Assembly: GCF_048323655.1 (NCBI RefSeq)
Contig: NZ_JBLUWW010000001.1
Span: forward strand, 496,001 to 560,000
DNA: 64,000 nucleotides
Direction: 5' to 3'
DNA from: Salinimicrobium soli
GTDB lineage: Bacteria; Bacteroidota; Bacteroidia; Flavobacteriales; Flavobacteriaceae
Shown here: positions 24,664 through 34,155 of the stretch, piece by piece
How positions within the stretch are numbered: the first letter of the stretch is position 1
Layout of the letters: every line of letters begins with the position of its first letter
Translations under genes and position numbers: made by a program
The notes under the pieces: model-generated
What the model was told of the DNA's origin: nothing
The model's database searches: none
Seen by the model: the letters and a program-made list of their open reading frames with translations, nothing else

Positions 24664-26247
24664 ATGAGGAGAATAATGTTGCCTTTTTTGATGCTGCTGA
24701 TCTCAGTGGCAACTCATGCCCAGGAAAAGACAGAAACGAAAAAAAAGGATTCGCAGGAGAAGAAAACAGGAGATACCATAAAACTTCCTGAACAGGACTT
24801 TTTTATGCTTCTGGATAATGACGACGTTGAATTTGCCAACAATGTTCCCATTCATAAGATTGTAAAGGATTCGGCAGTTTTTGCTCTTTTTGATGATCCC
24901 GGTGCAGCAGCTATAGATTCCCTGTGGCAGAATGAACTCTTTCAATCCAGCCTGTATAGCAGCTTACGGGATTCCCTTCTGAATTTAGAGTACAACGAGG
25001 TGGTTTATAACGAATTACCTACCGATACTCTTAAGATGAGACTCGAAAAGTTGAATGCAAAGACACCTTTTAATGTCGAGTATAACCCGCTTCTTGAAAA
25101 TGTCATAAAATCCTACTTAAAAAGGAACAAGAAATCTCTCGAGAGATTAATGGCATTAAGCACTTACTATTTTCCCATTTTTGAACAGAAACTAGATAAG
25201 TATAATATCCCGCTGGAGGTTAAGTATTTGGCAATTGTTGAATCGGCGCTAAATCCACGGGCCCGCTCAAGAGTGGGCGCTACAGGGCTTTGGCAGTTCA
25301 TGTTTGCGACAGGAAAGATGCATGGGCTCAACGTGAGTTCTTATGTGGATGAACGTATGGATCCTGTACGGTCTACCGAAGCCGCTGCGGAATATCTCTC
25401 AACTCTCTACCGTGTTTTTGAGGATTGGGATCTCGTTCTGGCTTCTTACAATTCAGGCCCCGGAAATGTTTCCAAAGCCATCAGAAGGAGTGGAGGCTCT
25501 AAGAATTACTGGAACCTTCGTCCATATCTACCAAGAGAAACAGCGGGTTATGTACCGGCTTTTCTAGCAACAATGTACATTTTTGAGTATGCTGAAGAAC
25601 ACGGCTTCCAACCTCCGCATCCGCAAACCACCTTTTTTGAGACTGATACGATCCAGACCAGAAGAATGCTTTCTTTTGACCAGATTTCAGAAGTGACAGG
25701 CGTTCAGAAAGAGATGCTGCAGTTTTTGAATCCGAGTTATAAGCTGGATATCATCCCTTACATAGAGGAGGAAAAGTACAGCGTGCGTCTACCCAGAGCC
25801 CAGGCCGGATTCTTTGTCAACAACGAGGAAGCTATCTATCAGTATGCCGAAGCCCAGTTAGAAGAAAGAGAAAAGCCACTTCCGCAACTTGTGGAGTCCG
25901 AAAGCAGAATTCGCTACAGGGTTAGAAGTGGTGATTACCTAGGAAGAATTGCAGAGCGATATGGAGTGGGCGTAAGTCAGATAAAACGCTGGAACAATTT
26001 AAGAAGCAATAACCTCCGAGTAGGCCAACGGCTCACGATTTATCCCCGAAAACCTGTTGCGACAGCACAGACCTCTTCAGGAAAAAGTTCATCTTCTCCG
26101 AAATTCTATACCGTTAAAAGAGGTGATTCTTTATGGAGTATCTCGAAAAAATTCCCCGGAGTTACAGTACAGCAGATCAAGAGTCTGAACAACATGAATA
26201 GCAATAGTCTTAAACCAGGAATGAAACTTAAACTCTCTGAAGGCTAG
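24664..26247 (+). CDS. Membrane-bound lytic murein transglycosylase with two LysM domains (MltD-like)
   Basis: 527 residues. A signal peptide is cut after THAQ. An N-terminal ~140-residue linker precedes the SLT domain: KYLAIVESALNPRARS with catalytic Glu, GATGLWQFM, and LASYNSGPGNV. Two LysM repeats close the protein (YRVRSGDYLGRIAERYGV at about 419 and YTVKRGDSLWSISKKF at about 481), binding peptidoglycan. It cleaves the glycan strand to 1,6-anhydro-MurNAc. It probably forms one unit with the following DUF4837 lipoprotein gene, 20 bases away. Confidence 0.94.
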   Translation: MRRIMLPFLMLLISVATHAQEKTETKKKDSQEKKTGDTIKLPEQDFFMLLDNDDVEFANNVPIHKIVKDSAVFALFDDPGAAAIDSLWQNELFQSSLYSSLRDSLLNLEYNEVVYNELPTDTLKMRLEKLNAKTPFNVEYNPLLENVIKSYLKRNKKSLERLMALSTYYFPIFEQKLDKYNIPLEVKYLAIVESALNPRARSRVGATGLWQFMFATGKMHGLNVSSYVDERMDPVRSTEAAAEYLSTLYRVFEDWDLVLASYNSGPGNVSKAIRRSGGSKNYWNLRPYLPRETAGYVPAFLATMYIFEYAEEHGFQPPHPQTTFFETDTIQTRRMLSFDQISEVTGVQKEMLQFLNPSYKLDIIPYIEEEKYSVRLPRAQAGFFVNNEEAIYQYAEAQLEEREKPLPQLVESESRIRYRVRSGDYLGRIAERYGVGVSQIKRWNNLRSNNLRVGQRLTIYPRKPVATAQTSSGKSSSSPKFYTVKRGDSLWSISKKFPGVTVQQIKSLNNMNSNSLKPGMKLKLSEG

Positions 26248-26267
26248 ACCTTCGAAATTAACCTTTT

Positions 26268-27242
26268 ATGAAAAAAATAGCAGCGTTACTTATTGGAATT
26301 TTTATGGTCACAGCTTGTGAAGATGTGAAAGACAGTCAGGTTATATTATCTGATTCCTCCGGAAACATCAATAACCTTTCGGTGATTATTCCTAATGATA
26401 TGTGGAACGGTGAAGTAGGGGAAGAGATACGAAAAATATTGGCAGCACCGGTTGACGGATTGCCACAGGAGGAGCCTTTGTTCTCCATAAATCAAATGCC
26501 GCCCGAAGCTTTTTCCAGTTTCGTGCGTAAGAACCGCATCTTTCTGAAAGTAGAAGAAGGAAAGGAAGCATCAGTTAAGTTGGCATCGGATGCTTATGCG
26601 AGGCCACAAACGGGAATATTTGTGACCGGACAGAACAGTGAAGAGATCATTGAACAACTTCAGAAGAATGCCTCAAAGATCATAGATACCTTAAAGGCTA
26701 CTGAGATCAAGGAGAAGCAACGCCGGATCAGTAAATCTTTGAAGGATGCTTCCAAACTTGAAAAGAATCTCGGGGTATCCATGAAATTTCCTTCAGCATA
26801 CCGCTATGCAAAAGAACAGGATGATTTTTTCTGGATAAGAAAAGATATTCCTAACGGAAGTATGGAGATCCTTGTGTATGAAGTTCCGCTGAGCACCATT
26901 CAAAAAGATACCAACGTGATAGGAAATATTATCGCAATGCGTGATTCTATTGGGAAAGCTAATATTCCGGGACCGATTGACGGAAGTTACATGATTACAG
27001 AGGAAGCTTATGCACCCTATCTTTTCAATTCTGAAATTGACGGGAAATTCGCTTATGAAACTAAAGGAACCTGGGAAGTCAAAAATGCTTTTATGGCAGG
27101 GCCTTTTTTAAACTATGCTGTAGTGGATAAGGAGAATGATCGTATCCTGGTGCTGGAAGGTTTCACTTTTGCCCCTTCTGCACGAAAGCGGGATAATATG
27201 ATGGAACTGGAAGCCATTCTGAAATCGGCACAGATCAAGTAA
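26268..27242 (+). CDS. DUF4837 family lipoprotein
   Basis: 324 residues with a lipobox (VTAC, Cys17) and an otherwise soluble alpha/beta body. The pattern LSVIIPNDMWNGEVGEEIRKILAAPVDGLPQEEPLF is the hallmark of DUF4837, a Bacteroidota-only family of unknown role. I see no catalytic motif. Its position after a lytic transglycosylase suggests a cell-envelope job; this is inference. Ends in a strong terminator shared with the convergent tatA. Confidence 0.86.
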   Translation: MKKIAALLIGIFMVTACEDVKDSQVILSDSSGNINNLSVIIPNDMWNGEVGEEIRKILAAPVDGLPQEEPLFSINQMPPEAFSSFVRKNRIFLKVEEGKEASVKLASDAYARPQTGIFVTGQNSEEIIEQLQKNASKIIDTLKATEIKEKQRRISKSLKDASKLEKNLGVSMKFPSAYRYAKEQDDFFWIRKDIPNGSMEILVYEVPLSTIQKDTNVIGNIIAMRDSIGKANIPGPIDGSYMITEEAYAPYLFNSEIDGKFAYETKGTWEVKNAFMAGPFLNYAVVDKENDRILVLEGFTFAPSARKRDNMMELEAILKSAQIK

Positions 27243-27250
27243 AAAATAAA

Positions 27251-27278
27251 AACCCAACTCGTAAAAGTTGGGTTTTTT
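27251..27278. terminator. Bidirectional intrinsic terminator between DUF4837 gene and tatA
   Basis: Stem AACCCAACT/AGTTGGGTT (27251-27259 with 27266-27274), a six-base loop and a T run; an A run on the other side lets it serve tatA too. Confidence 0.92.
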
Positions 27279-27298
27279 AATATGTTTTGTTTACCTGG

Positions 27299-27496
27299 TT
27301 AAGAGCTTTTCTTGTCTTCTTCAGGTTTTGTCGCAGGCTCATCATCTCGTGAAGCATCTTTAAATTCTTTAATTCCGCTTCCCAAACCTCTCATTAATTC
27401 CGGAATTTTTCTTCCACCAAACAACAACAACACAACCACAACAATGAAAATTATTTGTGGTGTTCCGATAACCCAGGGTAAAATAACTGCGTTCAT
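27299..27496 (-). CDS. tatA: Twin-arginine translocase subunit TatA/TatE
   Basis: A 65-residue Sec-independent translocase component. It has one transmembrane helix (IIFIVVVVLLLF), the GGRKIPELMRGLGSGIKEFKDA amphipathic helix typical of TatA, and an acidic tail. It forms the protein-conducting oligomer with TatBC, which are not in the window. It is transcribed divergently from the M23 peptidase gene; both have perfect -7 elements in the ~110 bp between them. Confidence 0.95.
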   Translation of the reverse strand: MNAVILPWVIGTPQIIFIVVVVLLLFGGRKIPELMRGLGSGIKEFKDASRDDEPATKPEEDKKSS

Positions 27497-27515
27497 AATT
27501 ACAAATTTAATGCTG

Positions 27516-27523
27516 CAAAGTTA
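27516..27523 (-). promoter_or_regulatory. -7 element for tatA
   Basis: TAACTTTG on the minus strand, a perfect TAnnTTTG; leader of about 16 bases. Confidence 0.62.
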
Positions 27524-27585
27524 ACAATAAAACTTTAAAACCATGGTTTCTGTTAGCAGAAAAGCAGTTTAAAATAAGTTTATTA

Positions 27586-27593
27586 TATCTTTG
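27586..27593 (+). promoter_or_regulatory. -7 element for the M23 peptidase - GH3 - rfb operon
   Basis: TATCTTTG, a perfect TAnnTTTG; leader of about 13 bases to the ATG at 27610. No other good promoter element is visible before rfbB, so it may drive the whole run to rfbD. Confidence 0.6.
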
Positions 27594-27609
27594 CCCAAGG
27601 CCTTTAAAC

Positions 27610-28479
27610 ATGAGTGACAATACCGAACATAAAAGAAATTTTGCGCAAAAGCTTCTGCATAAGTACAGGCTTGTGATCTTGAATGAAGACACTTTTGAAG
27701 AAAAAGTCTCTTTTCGCCTCACCCGTCTGAACGTTTTTGTTGTGGTCACCCTTTCTGCCATATTGTTAATTGCGGGAACCACTGTTCTTATTGCCTTTAC
27801 CGGGCTTCGGGAATATATCCCCGGCTATTCATCGACCGAATTAAAACAAAAGGCAGTGGACCTGGCTTACAAGACAGATTCATTGCAGACCATCGTAGAA
27901 CTTAATAACCAGTACCTGAATTCAGTTAAAAGAGTGCTTTCAGGTGACATAAAATCAACCGACTTTAACAGGGATTCTCTTCTGGAAAGTCAGCGATTGA
28001 ATCCGGAAGATGTGGATCTGCTCCCATCCAGAGAAGATTCGCTTTTGCGGGAAATGGTAGTACAGGAGGATAAATACAATTTCCTCGAAACTGCTATTTC
28101 TAAAGCCAATTACGCACTTTTTCCGCCAATAAAAGGACCTCTTTCTGAAGGATACAATATCAAGGAAAAGCATTACGGGGTAGATATAGTTGCTTCACAA
28201 AATGCCCCGATAAAATCTGTGGCTGACGGCACTGTTCTTTTTTCCGGATGGACCTCAGAGACAGGAAATGTTATCATCATCGAGCACAGTTATGGACTTT
28301 TGTCCATATACAAGCACAACGCCTCCTTAACCAAGGAACAGGGAGAGCGGGTTCAAAAAGGCGAAGTAATAGCCACAGCAGGTTCTACAGGCGAGTTTTC
28401 TACAGGACCTCACCTGCATTTTGAATTGTGGAGTGAAGGACGCGCCGTAAATCCTGTTGATTTCATCGATTTTCAATAA
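27610..28479 (+). CDS. M23 family metallopeptidase, membrane-anchored
   Basis: 289 residues: a short cytosolic N-terminus, one transmembrane helix (about 42-64), a coiled-coil-like stalk and a C-terminal LytM/M23 domain. Zinc ligands are intact: His188 and Asp192 in HYGVD, and His270 within the HLH at 268-270. It is therefore expected to be an active peptidoglycan endopeptidase in the periplasm, in contrast to the degenerate EnvC at 61.9 kb. It is the first gene of a tightly spaced run leading to GH3, the nucleosidase-like gene and rfbBACD. Confidence 0.92.
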   Translation: MSDNTEHKRNFAQKLLHKYRLVILNEDTFEEKVSFRLTRLNVFVVVTLSAILLIAGTTVLIAFTGLREYIPGYSSTELKQKAVDLAYKTDSLQTIVELNNQYLNSVKRVLSGDIKSTDFNRDSLLESQRLNPEDVDLLPSREDSLLREMVVQEDKYNFLETAISKANYALFPPIKGPLSEGYNIKEKHYGVDIVASQNAPIKSVADGTVLFSGWTSETGNVIIIEHSYGLLSIYKHNASLTKEQGERVQKGEVIATAGSTGEFSTGPHLHFELWSEGRAVNPVDFIDFQ

Positions 28480-28483
28480 GCCT

Positions 28484-29974
28484 ATGTCTATAAAATCTTT
28501 TTCAGCGAAAATCTTCGCTGCTTATGTGCAAAGGAAGATCAATTCCTGGGCCTCTAAACCTGAAGAGACTCAAAAAAAGGTCTTTACCCATCTTATTAGC
28601 AGGGGAGAGAAAACCCGGTTTGGAAGAGATCACTCTTTTTCAGAAATACATTCTCATGAGGACTTTGTAAAAAGTGTTCCGGTACGGGATTATGAAGAGT
28701 TAAAACCTTATGTAGACAAAGTAGTGGCCGGGGAACCCAATATTCTTTGGCCGGGGAAGCCTATCTATTTTGCAAAAACTTCCGGAACCACTAGTGGCGC
28801 CAAGTACATTCCGCTGACGAAAGAATCTATGCCCACTCATATAGAGGCAGCCAGAAATGCCATTTTATGCTATATAGCTGATACAGGTAAGGCTGATTTT
28901 GTAGATGGAAAAATGATCTTTTTACAGGGAAGTCCGGAGCTGGATGAAAAGAACGGAATCAAACTGGGAAGGCTGTCTGGCATCGTCGCTCACTATGTGC
29001 CGGGATACCTTCAAAAGAACCGCATGCCCAGCTGGGAGACTAACTGTATTGAAGACTGGGAGACCAAAGTCGATGCGGTAGTGGAGGAGACGCTGAAGGA
29101 GGATATGAGCGTTATCAGCGGGATTCCTTCCTGGGTGCAGATGTATTTTGAGAAGCTAATTGCCAGAACGGGAAAAAAGGTGGGAGAAATTTTTCCTAAT
29201 TTTGAACTGTTCATATATGGCGGGGTCAATTTTGAACCCTACCGCTCCAAATTCGAGAGTCTTATTGGTCGTAAGGTGGACAGTATAGAGCTTTTTCCGG
29301 CTTCGGAAGGTTTTTTCGCCTTTCAGGATAAGCAGAATGAAAAAGGAATGCTGTTGCAGCTCAACTCCGGGATCTTTTACGAATTCATCAAAACGGATGA
29401 ATATTATTCCGAAGATGCCAAAAGGCTTACCATTGGAGAGGTAGAGCTGAATACCAATTACGTAATGATAATTTCAAACACCGCCGGATTGTGGGCGTAC
29501 AATCTTGGCGACACCGTACAGTTCACCTCGCTTAAGCCTTACAGGGTGATCGTCTCTGGAAGGATCAAGCATTTTATTTCAGCTTTTGGGGAACATGTGA
29601 TCGCCAAGGAAGTGGAGCAGGCCCTGCAGGAGGCTGTGAAAGGGACAGATGTGCAGGTTTCGGAATTTACGGTGGCCCCACAGATCACTCCTGAAGGAGA
29701 TCAATTGCCCTACCACGAGTGGTTCATTGAATTTGAAAAGGAGCCGGAAGACCTGAGATCTTTTGCCGCTGCTATAGACAGGTCACTTCAGGAGCAAAAT
29801 TCGTATTATTTTGACCTTATTGAGGGAAAGATCCTGCAGCCATTAATAATTAGAAAAGTTCCCGCCAACGGATTTCAGCAGTATATGAAATCCATCGGAA
29901 AGCTTGGGGGACAAAACAAATTGCCAAGGCTCAGCAACGACCGAAAGATCGCTGAAGTCCTGGAAAAATTATAA
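28484..29974 (+). CDS. GH3 family acyl-adenylating enzyme (auxin-responsive GH3 homologue)
   Basis: 496 residues from the ATG at 28484. This is a GH3 superfamily member of the ANL adenylating class: KTSGTTSGAKYIPLTKES is the P-loop-like motif, then EIFPNFELFIYGGVNF, an EGFFAFQD segment and YNLGDTVQFTS. Plant GH3 enzymes conjugate carboxylic acids to amino acids, releasing AMP and PPi; the bacterial substrate is unknown. It lies 4 bases after the M23 gene and 15 bases before the nucleosidase-like gene. Confidence 0.9.
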   Translation: MSIKSFSAKIFAAYVQRKINSWASKPEETQKKVFTHLISRGEKTRFGRDHSFSEIHSHEDFVKSVPVRDYEELKPYVDKVVAGEPNILWPGKPIYFAKTSGTTSGAKYIPLTKESMPTHIEAARNAILCYIADTGKADFVDGKMIFLQGSPELDEKNGIKLGRLSGIVAHYVPGYLQKNRMPSWETNCIEDWETKVDAVVEETLKEDMSVISGIPSWVQMYFEKLIARTGKKVGEIFPNFELFIYGGVNFEPYRSKFESLIGRKVDSIELFPASEGFFAFQDKQNEKGMLLQLNSGIFYEFIKTDEYYSEDAKRLTIGEVELNTNYVMIISNTAGLWAYNLGDTVQFTSLKPYRVIVSGRIKHFISAFGEHVIAKEVEQALQEAVKGTDVQVSEFTVAPQITPEGDQLPYHEWFIEFEKEPEDLRSFAAAIDRSLQEQNSYYFDLIEGKILQPLIIRKVPANGFQQYMKSIGKLGGQNKLPRLSNDRKIAEVLEKL

Positions 29975-29989
29975 TAGAGAAAAACATTT

Positions 29990-31726
29990 ATGAGTAATTT
30001 AAAACTACAGGGACGCACGAGAGCACAAGAAAGTTCCAATGCTATCGAACGCATGTACATTACAATGCGTCACCTGTTCAATAGAGGCTTTTACAAACCG
30101 ATGGGAGTTTCGGGAGAAACCCTTAGGGAAGCCCTTTTAATTCTGAGGCCCGAGATCTACGGAACCGTTGCTGAAGAAAAAGTAGAATTGAACGGACTTT
30201 TATACGTGATCGACAGGCTCCCAATTGGGATCGAGGAATGTCGATTCATAAATCTTACCAGTGATGAGGGTTATGGAAATTCTCATTTCAAACCCATTGT
30301 ACCTCCAAAAAGGAGAAGAAATTGTTACCGCATTGATGAGGAGCAGATGAACATCGAGATCACCAGAGGACGATCTGAGATCTATGACATCCTTACGCAC
30401 CTCACGTTTCTGTTCATCGAATCTCATAAGATCATGCGTCGTGTGATCATTGATGAAGAAGGCGAAGTTTCGAGGGATTGGGAAAAACTTCAGGCCGCGG
30501 TTCTTAAAGAAGAGCCATTGTCTCAGGCAGAACGTGAAGTAGCGCTTACCCACACCGCCAATATACTTGGAAGGACCTTCAGGGAAGTGTCAACCATCTA
30601 TCCTATGTTCAGTATAAGTAGCAACAAAGATCGTTTTCTGCATATCGTTTACTGGCTGGGAAAACTCGCAATTGACGAAATGGTGAACAACAACAAGCGA
30701 ATTGTCACTTTTAGTCCGGTTTTAAGGGAGCGACTTGGACATCATATTCACGGGGAGATCTGGGCGAATAAGATCAAAGAGGTGTTGCTTGAAAAGAACC
30801 TTTTGAACCGCCCGCTACATATTATCAGTGCAAATATGCACAGTGTGATGAACACTTTGTATGCTCCTGAAGCCCTTAAGGCCGAACTAAAAAAGAAACC
30901 AATTTCTGCCATTTATGAAGACCTTAGTAACAGCGCTAACGGAAAGCTGAGAACCAGGGTGATGAAAACTGCCTTAGATTCCGGAATGATATTTATTGAG
31001 GATACCAGTGGCGCTAATATTGATGTGCAGATCTTTGATACTGCAAAGGTAGGAACTACTAATTCAAAGTTCCATCTCAACGGAGATATCGCTTTGCAAG
31101 ACAAGCCGGTGATCATGGTGATGGATTATGCTTTTGGGGAACAGGCATATGAGACTATGGACGAAATGCTGAAGCCATTCCAAAGTGAGCGAGGTAATAT
31201 TCATTTGAATGTGGCATCTATCTCTATAATGGGTAAAGCAGGTATTCTCGCCGGTGGAAAAGGCGATATTATGATCCCTGATGCCCACTTATTTGAGGGA
31301 ACTGCAGATAACTATCCGTTCACCAATGAACTTACCAAAGAAGACCTGGAAGGCCATGGCATTCCGGTTTGCGACGGTGCTATGATCACTGTTTTGGGAA
31401 CTTCACTTCAGAACAAGGACATTTTGAAGTTCTTCCATGAATCAACCTGGAATGTGGTGGGTCTTGAAATGGAAGGCGCCCATTATCAAAAGGCCATTCA
31501 GGCCGCATCCCGCCTCAGAGGGAATATTAGTGACCAGGTGAAGGTACGCTACGCCTATTATGCTTCTGATAATCCGCTGGAGACGGGTAGTACACTGGCT
31601 TCTGGAGGATTGGGAACCACGGGAGTAAAACCAACCTATCTTATTACTGAAAAGATCCTTGAACAGATCTTCAATGTTGAAAAAGCTTCAGCTAAAAAGA
31701 GCGAAGCCGTAAAAATAAATGAATGA
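29990..31726 (+). CDS. Uncharacterised protein with nucleosidase/phosphorylase-like C-terminal half (probably DUF6909)
   Basis: 578 residues with no signal peptide. The N-terminal ~270 residues are mainly helical and unrecognised (IERMYITMRHLFNRGFY, RRVIIDEEGEVSRDW). The C-terminal half has, in order, YAFGEQAYETMDEM, GKAGILAGGKGDIMIPD (residues 415-431), GLEMEGAHYQKA (with Glu493 and Glu495) and YASDNPL (Asp527). These resemble the GxAG, GD-IP, EMEGA and SD motifs of the nucleoside phosphorylase/MTAN/AMP nucleosidase superfamily. That is my own reading by eye; I recall the family as DUF6909. Its stop overlaps the rfbB start (ATGA), so coupling to the rhamnose genes is likely. Confidence 0.72.
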   Translation: MSNLKLQGRTRAQESSNAIERMYITMRHLFNRGFYKPMGVSGETLREALLILRPEIYGTVAEEKVELNGLLYVIDRLPIGIEECRFINLTSDEGYGNSHFKPIVPPKRRRNCYRIDEEQMNIEITRGRSEIYDILTHLTFLFIESHKIMRRVIIDEEGEVSRDWEKLQAAVLKEEPLSQAEREVALTHTANILGRTFREVSTIYPMFSISSNKDRFLHIVYWLGKLAIDEMVNNNKRIVTFSPVLRERLGHHIHGEIWANKIKEVLLEKNLLNRPLHIISANMHSVMNTLYAPEALKAELKKKPISAIYEDLSNSANGKLRTRVMKTALDSGMIFIEDTSGANIDVQIFDTAKVGTTNSKFHLNGDIALQDKPVIMVMDYAFGEQAYETMDEMLKPFQSERGNIHLNVASISIMGKAGILAGGKGDIMIPDAHLFEGTADNYPFTNELTKEDLEGHGIPVCDGAMITVLGTSLQNKDILKFFHESTWNVVGLEMEGAHYQKAIQAASRLRGNISDQVKVRYAYYASDNPLETGSTLASGGLGTTGVKPTYLITEKILEQIFNVEKASAKKSEAVKINE

Positions 31727-32748
31727 GTAAAGAAGAAACTAACTATACCCTCGTAACCGGAGGAGCCGGATTTATAGGCTCGAATTATATTAATTATTTC
31801 TGCGGAAAGGATTCTGACCACATTGTAAACCTTGATAAACTTACCTATGCCGGAAATCTTGATAATATCGAGGTTTCGGAAAGGGAGAATTATACCTTCA
31901 TTCAGGGAGATATCGGTGACAAGGAACTGTTGAAGGAACTCTTCGAAAAATACCGTTTTAGAAGAGTGGTAAATTTTGCCGCAGAGTCTCATGTGGACAA
32001 TTCCATTCTCAATCCGGCTGCTTTTGTTGAGACCAACATAGCTGGTACATTCAACCTGCTTCAGAACGCGTACAGCCTGTGGATGGAAAAACCATTCCAC
32101 CTCAAAAATGAGTTTAATGACGTTCGTTTCCTGCATGTTTCGACTGATGAGGTTTATGGAACACTTGGAAAGGAAGGTTTGTTTACTGAAGAAACTCCGT
32201 ACGCGCCTAACAGTCCGTATTCTGCATCCAAAGCATCATCAGATTTCCTGGTGCGCAGCTATTTTCACACGTATGGATTACCGGTACTTACTACCAACTG
32301 TTCTAACAATTACGGGCCCCATCAGCACGATGAAAAACTGATCCCAACTATTATCCGCACCGCTTTAAATGAAGATCCTATCCCGATCTACGGCGACGGA
32401 AAAAATGTGCGGGACTGGTTATACGTGACCGACCATTGTAAGGGAATTCACCTTGTCCTTAACGAAGGAAGATTTGGGGAAACCTATAATATTGGTGGCC
32501 GAAATGAACGGGAGAATATTTACATTGCACAAAAGATCTGTGAATTACTGGATAAAATGAGTCCAAGAAATAATGGAAAATCTTATTCAGATCTCATCAC
32601 TTTTGTGGTAGATCGCCCCGGTCACGATCAGCGATATGCAATTGACGCTTCAAAAATTGAAAATGAATTGGGCTGGAAAGCAGATGAAAACTTTGAAAGT
32701 GGCATTGTGAAGACCATCAAATGGTACCTTCAAAAATACCAGAAATGA
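31723..32748 (+). CDS. rfbB: dTDP-glucose 4,6-dehydratase
   Basis: Second enzyme of dTDP-L-rhamnose synthesis. The 341-residue extended SDR has the NAD-binding TGGAGFIGS near the N-terminus, VSTDEVYG, and YSASKAS with the Tyr-x-x-x-Lys pair. Its start overlaps the preceding gene by four bases, and its stop overlaps rfbA by four bases. The gene order rfbB-A-C-D is complete. Confidence 0.97.
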   Translation: MSKEETNYTLVTGGAGFIGSNYINYFCGKDSDHIVNLDKLTYAGNLDNIEVSERENYTFIQGDIGDKELLKELFEKYRFRRVVNFAAESHVDNSILNPAAFVETNIAGTFNLLQNAYSLWMEKPFHLKNEFNDVRFLHVSTDEVYGTLGKEGLFTEETPYAPNSPYSASKASSDFLVRSYFHTYGLPVLTTNCSNNYGPHQHDEKLIPTIIRTALNEDPIPIYGDGKNVRDWLYVTDHCKGIHLVLNEGRFGETYNIGGRNERENIYIAQKICELLDKMSPRNNGKSYSDLITFVVDRPGHDQRYAIDASKIENELGWKADENFESGIVKTIKWYLQKYQK

Positions 32749-33602
32749 AAGGAATTATTCTTGCAGGAGGATCAGGAACACGGTTACACCCGTTAACACT
32801 TGCGGTGAGCAAGCAGCTGATGCCCGTGTATGACAAACCCATGATCTATTATCCTTTATCCACGCTAATGATGGCGGGGATAAGAGAGATCCTCATCATT
32901 TCAACACCCAGAGACCTGCCACTTTTTAAGCAGTTGCTGGGAGACGGCAGCAAATACGGTTGTTCTTTTTCCTTTGAGGTTCAGGAGGAGCCAAAAGGCC
33001 TGGCAGAAGCTTTTATTATAGGAGCAGATTTCATCGGGAAAGACAAGGTAGCACTTATCCTGGGGGATAATATCTTCTACGGTTCCGGTCTTGATGTGCT
33101 GCTTCAAAGCAATAATGATCCCAATGGCGGACTTATTTATGCATATCATGTGCAGGATCCACAGCGGTATGGCGTGGTAGACTTTGATCCTTCCGGGATG
33201 GTGCGCTCAATTGAAGAGAAACCCGTTGCTCCAAAATCTAATTTTGCGGTTCCAGGGATCTATTTCTACGACAATGACGTGGTGGAAATTGCCAGATCCA
33301 TCAAACCTTCAGCAAGAGGGGAATTGGAGATAACAGATATAAATAATTCTTATCTTAAGAAGAAGAAATTACAGGTGAGCATACTTGATAAAGGTACGGC
33401 GTGGCTGGACACCGGAACATTTGACTCACTAATGAAAGCCTCCCAATTTGTACAGGTGATCGAAGAAAGACAGGGCCTCAAGATTGGCGCTATCGAGGAG
33501 ACGGCTTATAAAATGGGATATATCAATAAAGAACAACTTCACCGCCTGGCTCAACCATTGCTGAAGAGCGGGTATGGTGAATATTTATTAGCACTGGAAT
33601 AG
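32745..33602 (+). CDS. rfbA: Glucose-1-phosphate thymidylyltransferase
   Basis: First step of the pathway: dTTP plus glucose 1-phosphate gives dTDP-glucose. The ATG at 32745 overlaps the rfbB stop (ATGA) and gives the expected start MKGIILAGGSGTRLHP. The G-x-G-T-R-L signature, SKQLMPVYDKPMIYY and the catalytic-site EEKP pattern are present. 285 residues, which is normal for RmlA. Confidence 0.97.
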   Translation: MKGIILAGGSGTRLHPLTLAVSKQLMPVYDKPMIYYPLSTLMMAGIREILIISTPRDLPLFKQLLGDGSKYGCSFSFEVQEEPKGLAEAFIIGADFIGKDKVALILGDNIFYGSGLDVLLQSNNDPNGGLIYAYHVQDPQRYGVVDFDPSGMVRSIEEKPVAPKSNFAVPGIYFYDNDVVEIARSIKPSARGELEITDINNSYLKKKKLQVSILDKGTAWLDTGTFDSLMKASQFVQVIEERQGLKIGAIEETAYKMGYINKEQLHRLAQPLLKSGYGEYLLALE

Positions 33603-33603
33603 A

Positions 33604-34155
33604 ATGATGTTGGAAATTGAGAATACACCTTTAAAAGATTGTTTTTTACTGAAGCCTTCTGTGTTTCATGATCACCGTGGAACATTTATAGAAAGCTTTA
33701 ATCAGGAACGTTTCGAGGAAGTAACAGGTCTGCGAACCAATTTTGTACAGGATAACCAGTCGACTTCCAAAAAGGGCGTTTTAAGAGGTCTTCATTTTCA
33801 GAAAGGACCATTTGGGCAGGCTAAACTCCTTAGATGTGTGTTGGGAGAGGTTTTAGATGTTGTTGTAGACCTGCGGCCCAATTCCCCGACCTTCAAAAAA
33901 TCATTTAAAGCGATTTTAAGCGACGAAAATCATCTACAGCTGTACATTCCTTCCGGATTCGCCCACGGCTTTCTAACGCTTTCTGAAAAGTCGGTCTTCG
34001 CTTATAAATGTGATCAATACTACAATAAGGCGGCAGATTCCGGAATAATCTGGAACGATCCTACTTTGGCTATTGACTGGAACTTCCCGGAGGGGGAGCT
34101 CATTCTTTCCGAAAAAGACGCCAATCTTCCCACTTTTGACGAGACGGTACTATGA
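33604..34155 (+). CDS. rfbC: dTDP-4-dehydrorhamnose 3,5-epimerase
   Basis: Cupin-fold epimerase of the rhamnose pathway, 183 residues. Signature segments are FIESFNQERF, QDNQSTSKKGVLRGLHFQ (with catalytic His) and KLLRCVLGEVLDVVVDLR, and the YIPSGFAHGFLTLSE strand. It starts two bases after the rfbA stop; a second ATG three bases in (33607) is equally possible. It overlaps rfbD by four bases. Confidence 0.96.
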   Translation: MMLEIENTPLKDCFLLKPSVFHDHRGTFIESFNQERFEEVTGLRTNFVQDNQSTSKKGVLRGLHFQKGPFGQAKLLRCVLGEVLDVVVDLRPNSPTFKKSFKAILSDENHLQLYIPSGFAHGFLTLSEKSVFAYKCDQYYNKAADSGIIWNDPTLAIDWNFPEGELILSEKDANLPTFDETVL

